From positions 56,386,264 through 56,450,263 of the forward strand of contig CM055104.1 in the NCBI GenBank assembly GCA_029204225.1: a stretch of DNA of 64,000 nt, written 5' to 3'. The notes beneath the pieces are model-generated. The model ran no database searches and was not told the origin of the DNA. It saw only the letters and a list, made by a program, of their open reading frames with translations. Positions 12,125-20,985 of the stretch are shown here, piece by piece; the first letter of the stretch is position 1, and every line of letters starts with the position of its first letter. Position numbers and translations under genes: made by a program. The DNA comes from Diphasiastrum complanatum. Its lineage: Eukaryota > Streptophyta > Lycopodiopsida > Lycopodiales > Lycopodiaceae.

Positions 12125-12440
12125 GTGGTACACAGGGATGTCCATCAAGGTTCTGCTCTGGTCAATCTCGCTCACTGTAGATAAGAGAAAGATAGACAAA
12201 GAACGGGCCTTCGCAGGATCATACTGTTGTGCTTGCCTGGCCTCCTCTACATCTCCTAAAACCTCATCAATAATGGAAACCTACAAAGCTCAAGACTGGT
12301 AGGGGTAGGCAAACCAATCATGGACGACCCATAAGATTCTGCCTCGTCAGAGATAAGAGCAGATATGAAAACCACAAAGGCCATACCCTCCTGAACGAAG
12401 CGACATACACTATAGTGTTCCTCACAGGGTATGACAAGTT
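12125..12440 (-). other. Coding-like segment, unidentified
   Basis: The minus strand reads open in two consecutive frames: first CRFVQEGMAFVVFISALI, then, after a shift near 12275, DEVLGDVEEARQAQQYDP and KARSLSIFLLSTVSEIDQ. The composition is protein-like, but there is no relative in the window and no recognised domain. It may be gag or transposase debris. The end near 12440 meets the promoter-like region on the opposite strand. Confidence 0.3.
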
Positions 12441-12493
12441 AAACAGATTGATAAGTTTGGTAAACTTACAATCATGTCTTTGCATTTCAGATC

Positions 12494-12655
12494 ATGACAC
12501 ATGTCCTCGCACGTGCAAGCCAACTATACGATTGTATGGACCAGTTATCCCGTGACGTGTGTGTGGGCCAGAACATGACATGTGTCCTCGCACGTGCAAG
12601 CCAGCCATACGATTGTACGGACCCATTATGCCACCACGTGTCACCACACGTGCAG
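12494..12655. repeat. Two 81-bp direct repeats carrying CACGTG boxes
   Basis: Units 12494-12574 and 12575-12655 align with about ten or more differences. Four CACGTG palindromes lie at 12510, 12591, 12635 and 12647, plus a GACGTG at 12554. CACGTG is the G-box/E-box core bound by plant bZIP and bHLH factors (established). The block ends about 50 bp upstream of a TATA box on the plus strand, so it looks like an upstream promoter region; whether any factor binds is inference. Confidence 0.7.
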
Positions 12656-12707
12656 GAAAAGGATGTGTCACATCACACATGTGACAATGATTACGATGTT
12701 CAACGGG

Positions 12708-12715
12708 TATAAAAG
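12708..12715 (+). promoter_or_regulatory. TATA box of a promoter-like block
   Basis: TATAAAAG at 12708-12715 follows the G-box-rich repeats and is followed about 30-40 bp later by TTTCTGATTTC-type sequence suitable for a start site. The first ATG of interest (12959) would leave a leader of about 210 bases. The region could equally be an LTR-type U3; I found no second copy. Confidence 0.5.
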
Positions 12716-12958
12716 AACGTTTTTGACTCATTTTTTAGTTTCTGATTTCTTAGTTCCCTAGCGCTCCTCGTCTGTTTTTTTTTGCTATCGCTCTACATAT
12801 TACTACCACGTGCCCATTCACTCAGATTCCCATAGCACTTTCCTCTTCGCGCATTGTAGCGATACACCATCTCCTATATTGCCATCACACGCCTCCTGTC
12901 TCCGATGCTCATTGTTTTGTCCTTTGGGCGGCGCATCATAGCGATACCATAGCTTGAA

Positions 12959-13399
12959 ATGGCCCGTACCAAGCAGACAACATGTCTTTCTACATTTGCC
13001 CCGCCCTCGTCGTCCTATAGGAAGGGCACTAGGCACTAGTAGGAGAGTAGGTCATCCGAGAAGACCATGGCTAAGGGATATCAGGAGACTACATAGGACA
13101 ACGAATCTCCTGATTCCCCGTGCTCCTTTCTACTGGTTTTATGAGATTAGTGATAGGGTCACTCTCACATGATGTTTGCTGGAACATAACAGCCTTGGAA
13201 GCCCTCCATACTGCCTATGAGGACTTTCAGGTTAAATTCTATGAGAACTCTAGTCTTTGCCCTGTGCACACCAAGAGAGTTACTCTCATGCCTCAAGACA
13301 TGCATCTTGTCTGGAGGTTGAGGAGTACATACGATCAGGTTTTTAAGAGTGGCTTTACCTCCAGGCCACCACCTACAGAGAGAGGGCCTGTTTCTCAAT
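12959..13399 (+). pseudogene. Histone H3 relic, CENH3-like
   Basis: Three plus-strand pieces follow H3 order. At 12959 an ATG opens MARTKQT, the invariant H3 N-terminus. At 13047-13155, in another frame, comes WLRDIRRLHRTTNLLIPRAP then FYWFYEIS, matching the alphaN/alpha1 segment. From about 13186 to 13327, in a third frame, comes ALEALHTAYEDFQVKFYE, SSLCPVHTKRVTLMPQD and HLVWRLR, matching alpha2, loop 2 and alpha3 (canonical LCAIHAKRVTIMPKD). The LLIPxAPF form and the T/A before ALxAL are typical of centromeric H3 (CENH3) rather than canonical H3, which has LLIRKLPF. The MPQD is canonical-like. Two frameshifts and a scrambled tail and loop 1 mean no nucleosome-competent product is encoded. 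No introns are apparent in the folded region, so it may be a processed copy or a fragment captured by a transposon. It lies about 245 bp downstream of a TATA box, on the same strand. Confidence 0.7.
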
Positions 13400-13446
13400 G
13401 AATAAGGAGAAAGCAGACCAAGCCACCAGGCATATTAGACAAAGGG

Positions 13447-13821
13447 TAGTACTCACCATCCCCCCCTCCTATCTCTCGTCCTGTAGTTGGACCATCACTC
13501 CAGTCTCCCCAGCGTTCTTCTCCTCCCACCACCCCTAACTATTCAAGTAGTTCCTCCTCCATTCCCTCCATTCCATCCCACAATGACGAGGATATGACCT
13601 TTACAATAGATATGACCTCTATTGTAGATAAAATAATATCGGATCTAGATAAGAGTTTAATAGGTGATTTTTGTAAAGATCTTTGTGTAAGATTTCTTGT
13701 TGATCTGAAAGATTCACTTTTGGATTCTGAGAGATATATAGTTTTTGATGAGTATGTTGCCAAAGAGGTAGATAAGTTAGGAAGTCAATTTTCTTTTTGT
13801 CTAATTTCAATTATTATGTAA
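13447..13821 (+). other. Unidentified open frame, Pro/Ser-rich then acidic-helical
   Basis: A frame open from the TAG at 13444 to the TAA at 13819 (about 124 codons, first ATG 13594). The first 50 codons are Ser/Pro-rich (SPQRSSPPTTPNYSSSSSS). The rest has alternating hydrophobic and charged residues (DKIISDLDKSLIGDFCKDL). It lies in the same orientation between the H3-like relic and the Ulp1-like relic. The low-complexity first part resembles linkers in plant transposon-encoded proteins; no function is assigned. Confidence 0.4.
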
Positions 13822-13984
13822 ATCACATAAATAAAGACTTTTGTGATGCGCTGAAAGAGAAGACAACAAATATATGATCCAATTGTGGAGGCTGGCTTGA
13901 TGTATTTTGTAAATAGATGTAAATGCGATGATAGTAAGGACATTGGGGTTGTGATGTCCTTTTTTGCACACAGCCTTCATAGTC

Positions 13985-14540
13985 CAACTCAGACGACGAA
14001 GTATCTTCTCCATACAACTTCGGAGACCAAAGTCTTCATTATTCCATACTGCCAAATGTAATTGATTACATAGAATATATTCAAGTAACATTTTGTTTTA
14101 GGTATTGAAATTTCTTCAGTTTAACTAATTATCTCTTGTTTGCAGTAAGCATTGGAGTATGCATGTAATCTCCCTTAGGGAAGATTCAGATCGGATCATT
14201 AATTCCATCTGTTTAAAGATGAATTCCTTGAGCTCTACCCATGCCGAAATGGACGTGATGTACATCAAAATGTTGCAATTTTTGCAAGGCCGGATGGGGC
14301 CATTGTAAATAGCCACTTGGAGATTGTTGATGCAGAAGTAAGTATTTCTCATCAAGTATTTGATAAGTAATTTGATTTGTTTTTTTCCAGAGTGCACAAT
14401 TAACCTATTATACGTTTTGTGATTGAAGTCAGCTCAGCAAGATGATGGACACAACTGTGGATGGTTCTCCATCCGCAATATATAGGACTTCTTAGAGTGG
14501 TACATCATGCAATCCGGGGCTCCAGATATACAAGAGGTAA
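13985..14540 (+). pseudogene. Ulp1-like (C48) cysteine protease relic with possible introns
   Basis: The plus strand encodes KYLLHTTSETKVFIIPYC up to about 14055. A GT...AG stretch ending TTTGCAG at about 14149 could then be removed as an intron, after which the frame resumes at KHWSMHVISLREDSDRI. Later, at about 14434-14540, QQDDGHNCGWFSIRNI appears. C48 proteases have a catalytic His in an HW..xVI motif, an Asp about 17 residues on and a Cys in a QxDxxNCG motif; all three neighbourhoods are represented here. The middle part (around 14230-14430) is frame-shifted and has stops, and a second intron with a GTAAGT donor at about 14340 is possible. Ulp1-like domains occur in real SUMO proteases and very often in plant MULE and CACTA transposons. 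The mobile-element origin is the likelier one here, given the setting. Confidence 0.6.
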
Positions 14541-14979
14541 ATAGACTAGTTAATGGCCTAACTAAGTTATTTTTTATTATTTTCGATTTGGTTTTTGATA
14601 AGTCAATTGACTCGATTATTTTGGATTTGTAGTATAAATGTCGACAATGAATGAGATATATGAGTTTCGTCAACAAATGTTGGTGAACTTATTATCTCAT
14701 GCAACACCTAGTCCAACTGCGGAAACGGGAGGGCAATCAAGTCCACAACTGACACTAGTGTAGGGTGGAGATAATCCATATTACTTTGAGCTATAAATAA
14801 TATATTAAATAGAGATATACATTTTTGATGTAATGTCCAGTGAATAATTATGGGCATATAGAAAGATAGAGACAATGGGGTAAAAGTAAAATACAGGACG
14901 CACATGTATATTCTTAGAAAATGAGAAATATATTGATATTTATGAGAGTTTTTACAAATCTTGTATCATGATTGCTCTA

Positions 14980-15387
14980 TTATTTGAACAATTCCTCCCA
15001 AATCTTATTTGATTTTTTCTTCATGTCTTTTACGTATCTGCACAAACATACATGAATCGAATTACAGTTAGTGATCTGAATTTTGACAAAAAAGATAATG
15101 AATACAAATTAATAGATTTCACATACCAATTTTCCATTGAATATAAAGCTGAAATATTCAGGGATATCTTGATGTAAAAGTGTCAGTTCCGTTCTAATGT
15201 AGAATAAGGTCCAGTACTACTTAATCTCAATAGTAGTAAGTAAATCCCCATTTGCCATGATATCAATGCATATACGATCAGTGTGTCCAATGTTGTCTAG
15301 ATCTTGATCTAATGGGGCCCAAGTACCATTGTGTTTTTTCCATCTTCCTTGCCAATTCCCAAGCTCTTGATCAATTTCTAAAGCCAT
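14980..15387 (-). pseudogene. Unidentified two-exon coding relic
   Basis: On the minus strand, exon-like 15387-15127 reads LEIDQELGNWQGRWKKHNG, then TWAPLDQDLDNIGHTDRICI and ILTELTLL-type sequence with one TAG stop. It ends at a GTATGT donor (15126-15121). A TTTGTGCAG acceptor (to 15038) opens exon-like 15037-14980, ending YVKDMKKKSNKIWEELFK and a TAA stop. Canonical splice signals at both edges and an in-frame end make a former gene end plausible. It abuts the ragged end of copia A at about 15388, so it could be the far side of copy 2 of the unidentified family, into which copia B inserted; I cannot prove this. No domain recognised. Confidence 0.4.
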
Positions 15388-16745
15388 GAAGCTTTCTTGT
15401 TGCTTGACTTAGGGCTATGTACTCAGCTTGGATAGCGCCACAATACTTTGCTTCTGACTGCTCCAATTGATGGTATTTCTGTTTAGCATGAATACATAGC
15501 CACTTATAGACTTACGAGTGTCCGTATCGCCTGCCCAATTTGCGTCAACATACCCATTGAGTTCCAAGTCCTCAATGACTTGCCCATCATCATGCCTCTT
15601 TGTTTCGGCTCCTACTACCAGCCTTGTAGACTAGGCCTAGATTTACAATTCCCTTCAAGTATGTGAGCAGCCTCTTGGCTGCCAACCAACGGTTCTTTCC
15701 TGCATTGTTAGCAAATCTTCCAAGCAGTCCTACTGCCATGGAAATGTCAGGCCTTGTTCCAACCATCACATACATCATTGAACCAACTAAGCTTTGGTAG
15801 GGCTTTGCTTCCATTTCTCTTTTTTCTGCTTTAGTATTTGGGCTTTGTTGACTTGCAAGTCTGTAGTTTATGTCTATTGGAGTAGAGTTGCAGTTAGACT
15901 GGTTTAAAAAGCAGTCTGATTCTTCCTATCCCTGTTGACTTGGATGCCCAAGCAATGATGCAGCTCCCCGAGGTCTTTCATTTCAAAGTTGTAAGTTAGT
16001 TGCTCCTTGGTGGTTGTCAATAATGTTTGATTGTTTGCCGTCATTATGAAATCATCTACATACAATGCTACAATGATGATATGCCCTCTATCTTGCTTAA
16101 TGTAGACACTGGGATCAGCTTCTGATCTTACAAAGCCCTTATCTAAAATTGGCCATCGATCTTATCGTACCATGTCTGTGATGCTTGCTTTAGTCCATAC
16201 AGGGATTTCTGGAGTCTACACACCAAATCAGGGTTCTCCTCATCTTTAAAACCTTGTGGTTGTTTCATATATATCTCTTCCTCGAATTCTCCATGGAGGA
16301 AGGCCGCCTTGACATCCATTTGGTGGATATCCATGTCCAAGTCTACTACAACTTGTAGAAAACCTCTTGCTACAAGTCTAGCTTTGTAGCGTTCCACCTC
16401 CCTGTCTGCTCCAAGTTTTACTTTGTAAACCCACTTGGACCCAATTGCCTTGCGCCCTGGTGGTAACGGTGTCAAACTCCATGTTTGATTTGTTGTGATG
16501 TCACCTATTTCTTCCTTCATTGCTTTCCACCATTTTTCTGTGTCTCTCCCAGTTGTCGCCTCATGGAAGGTTTCAGGACGAATATGTGTCGAAATAATCA
16601 ACACCATATCTCTGCGTGTAACCCTTTGGACAAGCCTTGCTTTGTAGTGGCCAATGGTGCCATCTGATTTCATCTTTTTCTTATATACCCACTTGCAGTC
16701 GACTATTTTTCTATTTTCTGGCAGCGGTATCAAAAGTGACAATCA
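15388..16745 (-). pseudogene. Copia element A: reverse transcriptase and RNase H, rearranged
   Basis: Minus-strand copia polyprotein parts, in order: RT start (CKWVYKKKMKSDGTIGHYKA), a second RT start (GSKWVYKVKLGADREVERYK), MDVKAAFLHGEFEEEIYMKQ, SLYGLKQASQTWYDKI to 16143; then, shifted, ALYVDDFIMTANN with the catalytic DD at about 16060, and LGELHHCLGIQV; then SLVGSMMYVMVGTRPDISMA (15814-15590); then RNase H GYVDANWAGDTDTRKSISGY and NWSSQKQSIVALS. The two successive RT starts show an internal fusion of two related copia sequences, and the ETF(A/S)P segment is deleted between them. It ends abruptly inside the RNase H domain (after ALSQATRK) at about 15388 and has no LTR. Confidence 0.85.
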
Positions 16746-16770
16746 GGGCTGCATCAAAAAATGCAATTTA

Positions 16771-17250
16771 TCACTTGTCACCTGCAAAACTTGAGTCCGA
16801 ATATGCTCTTAATAAAATATTAGTCCTTTCATAAACTATGCCAAAGTCTTTTGTAATCAAGATGTACCTTAACACCCTTTTGGCACTTTTCCAATGACAT
16901 ATTAATGGACTTTGCATGTATTGAAATTTGCCAACACAAAAACTAAGATCTGGTCTAGTGATGGTTAAGTATATCAAGGAACCGATAAGCATTCTATAGG
17001 TAGTGATGTCCTCAAAGGATGCTTCTTCACTTTTCTTAGAAACTGTTACACTTAGTTCCATGGGAGTTTCAACTCCTTTACAATTAATCATGCCAAATTT
17101 TGCTAAGATTGATCTAGCATACTTAGACTGACATATGAAAGTAAAATCATCACTTCTAGTGACTTCTATTCCAAGTATAACTTTTAGAAGTCCTAGATCA
17201 ATCTTAGCAAAATTTGGCATGATTAATTGTAAAGGAGTTGAAACTCCCAT
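16771..17250 (-). pseudogene. Copia element B: end of RT and start of RNase H
   Basis: The frame contains LLKVILGIEVTRSDDFTFIC, QSKYARSILAKFGMINCKGV, ETPM, RMLIGSLIYLTITRPDLSFC, and HWKSAKRVLRYI, the conserved connection region of plant copia. It then has AYSDSSFAGD, the first RNase H motif with its catalytic Asp, and stops. The 3' third of RNase H, the polypurine tract and the 3' LTR of B are absent; copia A begins some 25 bases further. The first 17 codons of this frame are not copia protein but an inverted copy of sequence from downstream (see the inverted repeat at 17059-17251). Confidence 0.85.
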
Positions 17251-17251
17251 G
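17059..17251. repeat. Perfect 59-bp inverted repeat with 75-bp spacer
   Basis: Arm 17059-17117 is the exact reverse complement of arm 17193-17251. The arm at 17059-17117 is the native copia sequence (coding SILAKFGMINCKGVETPM on minus). The arm at 17193-17251 replaces the native segment that should follow the YVDD region and precede KDLG. The identity of the arms in an otherwise decayed element indicates a late event or an assembly artefact. Confidence 0.95.
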
Positions 17252-17319
17252 AAAATTTTTACATCTTTGATGTCACCTAGATCATTTCCTGTGAGTATAA
17301 TGTCATCAACATATAAAAC

Positions 17320-18006
17320 TTAGATAATGATCTTCCCGTCATTACATTTGTAGTACAGTGATGGTTCATAAGAACTTACAACAAACTCAATGGAAATAAG
17401 ATAGGAATGCAACGTAGAGTACCATGCTCTTGGTGCTTGCTTCAGTCCATAAAGACTCTTCTTCAAGAAACACACCTTGTCTTCTTCTCCATCTTTGATG
17501 AAGCCCTCGGGTTGGCACATGTAGATTTCCTCTAATAAGAATCCATTCAAGAAATCATTTGTCACATCAAGTTGGAAGAGATCTCATTTGAAAGAAGTAG
17601 CAAGACATATGATTAATCTAATGGTTACAAGCTTTGCAACAGGTGCAAAGGTTTCATCATATTCTATGCCTTTGACTTGCAAAAAACCTTTTGCCACAAG
17701 TCTAGCTTTATACTTATGAATGGGACCATTTTGATTATATTTCAATCTATATATCCATTGACAAGTAAGAGGCTTCTCTCCATAAGGTAGATCAACAAGC
17801 TTCCAAGTTTGATTTTCTAACAAAGCATCAAACTCTACCTGCATAGCTTTCCTCCAATTTTGAGACTTATTTGTTTCCTCAAAACTAGTTGGTTCTTCAA
17901 GCATAGTAGTCAAGAAAGTATAAGAGTTGAGAAGTTGAGAATCTTCCCTTTGCTCCCCTTTGTCACTATAAGTATTCTTGACAAGTTGAGTGTTGTTGGA
18001 AGTCAC
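17320..18006 (-). pseudogene. Copia element B: reverse transcriptase
   Basis: Two frames, 18006-17584 and 17565-17320, give W.LVDLPYGEKPLTCQWIYR, KHKARLVAKGF-type sequence (YKARLVAKGFLQVKGIEYDE), TFAPVAKLVTIRLIICLA, then DFLNGFLLEEIYMCQPEGF and KSLYGLKQAPRAWY. FYVDDIILTGND (YVDD catalytic motif) lies just past the stop at about 17325-17290. A frameshift at about 17575 removes part of the QxDVxNAFL motif. Family role: copying element RNA into DNA in cytoplasmic particles. The protein is closely similar in type to that of copia D (36.6-37.4 kb), so B and D belong to one lineage. Confidence 0.9.
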
Positions 18007-18160
18007 CTTTCCTTTGGCTTGGAGAGATTCATCAAAAAGTACATCTCTACTTACAACACTTTCTTGGTAATAGGATCAAATATCCTATAAGCTTTCTTAT
18101 TTTCACTATAACCAATAAAGATGTCTTTAAAAGAAGTGACATCTTCCTTTGTCCTTGTTT

Positions 18161-18978
18161 TTAAAGGAATATGTACATAACAAGTACACTAAGATTTGGC
18201 TTTTTTCCATACAATACCTCATAAGGTGTAAGTCCTTTAATGGCACTATTAGTCATTCTATTGCATAGAAAGTTTGCACATAAAATAGCTTCTCCCCAAA
18301 ATGAAATAGGAAGGGATGCATATAATCTCAAAGCTTTAGCACACTCACATAATGTCCTATTCTTTCTCTCAGCTACTCCATTTTGTTGTGGAGTATATGT
18401 GCAAGTAAACTCTCTCCTAATGCCATTAGTTTCACAAAACTCTTTCATCCTATTGGAGATGTACTCCCCTCCATTATCAGTTCTTAGTACTTTCAAGCGA
18501 GTATTAAGTTGCTTTTCCACAAGAGTTTTAAACTTTACAAAGGACTAAAAACTTCACTTTTCTTAGACAAGAGATAAACCCAAGAGTATCTTGATTTATC
18601 ATCAATAAAAGTGACATACATAAGAGCTCCACCATTACATTCATATGAAAATGAATGAACATCCAAGTGTATAAGGTCAAGCGGAGAGTTAGATCTTGTC
18701 AAAGATCTCTTGAAAGGTAGCTTATGAGATTTGGAGAGTCCACAAGCTTCACAAAGCTTGCCACACTTGGATATGGTTTTGGGAAGTCCACTTGCTAGCT
18801 CCTTTGTCCCCATGGTCTCCATAGCTTTGTTGTTAGGATGGCCTAACCTTTTGTGCCACCATTCCACTTGAGTGAGCTCCTCCCTTGCCATGTTCACACT
18901 TCCAACCATCACATTAGCATCCAAGTTGAATAACCTCCCTTGCTTGAAACCATTAGCAACACGTTTTTCATCTTTCAA
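18161..18978 (-). pseudogene. Copia element B: integrase
   Basis: Frames 18978-18535 and 18520-18161 carry the zinc-binding N-terminus (WWHKRLGHPNNKAMETM followed by CEACGLSKSHKLPF) and the DDE core: HLDVHSFS with the first Asp region, MYVTFIDDKSRYSWVYLLSK, RTDNGGEYISNRMKEFCETN with the second Asp, and YTPQQNGVAERKNRTLCECA with the catalytic Glu. It continues with LPISFWGEAILCANFLCNR and LTPYEVLYGKKPNLSVL. One frameshift near 18530 and another after 18161. Role: insertion of element cDNA into the genome. Confidence 0.9.
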
Positions 18979-19208
18979 GATAGAACATGCTCCATGCTTG
19001 AAATGTACATCTAATCATCCTAGACATAAAGGAATGGATCCAACATCTACAATCTCACATTCTTGATCACTTGCAGTGAAGATGAATCTCTTTGAACTAT
19101 TGTAAGAAAGTAGATTAGAAAAGTAGTCTTTTTGGTGAGTCATGTGGGAGCTTGCCCCACTATCAATCCACCAAGTGTCTTGATTAGATAATTGTGGTGA
19201 GGATACCA

Positions 19209-20026
19209 TCAAAGATTGATTTTGCATTCTTCCTCCTCCTCCTCAAGCACAAGATTGCCTTGATTGTCCTTCTCTTGGGCATTCTTCTTCTTGTAGCACT
19301 CGAATGCAAAACTTTGTCCCTTTTTACCACAAAAGAAACACTTTAGCTTCTTCTTGTCTTTCTTGCTCTTGCCTTTGGAACTTGATGCTCCATCCTTGCT
19401 CTCCATCTCCATGTCTTGAGTCTTCTTGGATGGAAACTTTTTCTTCTTGCCTTTCAAGGAAAAGTTAGCTTTTTCATCACCATCATTCAAAGATAAGGAA
19501 CTCATCATGCTTTTGATATGAAGCATTCTACTCTCCTCACTTACAGGCACGCTTTGAAGTTTTTCAATACTAGGAAGTGAATCTTGAATAGCAAAGGTTT
19601 GAACAAGATTAGAATAATCATCTCCTAATCCATTCAAAATGATTTGAACTAACTCATCATCTTTGATTTTATCATCTATAGAAGACAACTCCTTATTCAA
19701 AGATTTGATCCTAAAAACATAATTTTGGCACTTTCACTACTTCCTTTCATGCTTTGAAGAAGTTGATTCCTAAGCATGAGTATCCTTGAAGTATTCTTGG
19801 ATCCATAAATTGCTTTTAATGAATCCCATGCCTCTTTGGATGTAGTACAAGATGAGATTTCCTTCAAACGTTCATTACTTACATTCATTTTTATGCAATG
19901 TAATGCAACTCTACATCTCCTTTTGTACTTTACCAATTCAACACGTCCTTGAGGTTCTACTTCCACCTCAAGTACTATGTCATAAAGATCATGGAGTACA
20001 AGCAAAGACCCATTTGAACTATCCAA
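19209..20026 (-). pseudogene. Copia element B: gag and protease start
   Basis: Frames 20026-19697 and 19700-19209 give the gag domain (KRRCRVALHCIKMNVSNERL, SCTTSKEAWDSLKAIYGSKN, ILMLRNQLL, LVQIILNGLGDDYSNLVQTF) and a zinc knuckle written CFFCGKKGQSFAFECYKKK, in which the expected His (GHxxxxC) is lost. The protease active-site segment WWIDSGASSHMTHQKDYF follows in the next frame (19227-19015). Initiation upstream of 20026 is uncertain. Strong similarity to copia D gag (33475 onward). Confidence 0.88.
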
Positions 20027-20578
20027 TTAGCATAATTAGTGGATGTGAGCCTTTCACTAGCTTCAAGCAAAAAACCACCCATTGATGCCATTTTTTAATG
20101 TGAAAAAGCACTAGAAACTCTTATGGTTTCTCTAAGAGATCTGAACCTAAAGTCTTCTAGCAATTTGAAAGCTTATAGACACAATCCTATCACTCATGAA
20201 CCAATCTAGAATGATGGAAATTTAGATTCTAGTCTCAGTCTTGCAAATCACTCCTTAATCTATGATCTTTGGCAATATCTCTCTCAACTTCAACATGCAC
20301 TCAAAAAATCAAAGAAACTCATTTACTGCACCTGAATCAGGCTTCAAATTTAAATCGAATCCAAGAACAAATCATAGAAATAGAATCTCTATAGAAAAAG
20401 CTTGATTTTGCACTAAAAATCTCTCAATTTGGGTGTGTGAGTCAAGATATACAAAATTTTGAATTTTCTCAACTAAAACCAGAAGTGTACGATCTCACAC
20501 ATGTGAAAAGTACTCCTACAGCCCACAACAAGTTTTGGTCAAAAAATATTGTCAATATCACTAAATCCTCTTGTACTT

Positions 20579-20591
20579 GGCTCTGATACCA
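20579..20591 (-). other. Primer-binding site of copia B
   Basis: Minus-strand TGGTATCAGAGCC immediately follows the LTR end (TTCCACA at 20592). It is complementary to the 3' end of plant initiator Met-tRNA, the usual copia primer. Confidence 0.92.
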
Positions 20592-20980
20592 TGTGGAAAT
20601 CTGCAAAATAGAACCAACAATGGATCCTAAAATGATCCACAAGAGGGATTGGATGTTAGATACAATTGGTCTATCAATCTACACAAGATTTAGATCAATC
20701 TAGATCAATTCTAGGCATGAAAATCTAACAAGAACAATCATTAATGAAGGTAAATGTACTTGCTGGTTTCACATGTGTGAATACCTATCAGAGTACAGAC
20801 TCCAGCCTGAAAACAAACTACAATATGATAGGAACTCAAATCAATCAAAACAAATCACGACAAATGGAGAGATTGACACAAAAATATTGCCTCCAAAACC
20901 AAGATTGGTGTTTCATGTTGATTATGGCCAAATATGCCTCTATATATACATTTCTTGGAGGAATGGGAAATTTTTTTACA
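20592..20980 (-). mobile_element. 5' LTR of copia B
   Basis: A 389-bp LTR running from TGTAAAAAAATTTCCC (minus, starting 20980) to GATTTCCACA (ending 20592), with the short inverted ends typical of LTRs. A TATATATAGAGG TATA box (about 20948-20935) suits the U3 promoter. It lies against the PBS, which fixes the 5' LTR identity. The outer end sits inside copy 2 of the unidentified gene family; the 5 bases outside are TTGCA on minus. No 3' LTR was found. Confidence 0.8.
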
Positions 20981-20985
20981 TGCAA

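Noticed and set aside
16771..20591. Copia B as a complete element with its 3' LTR in the window
   Set aside because: RNase H is cut at 16771 and no second copy of the 389-bp LTR was seen.
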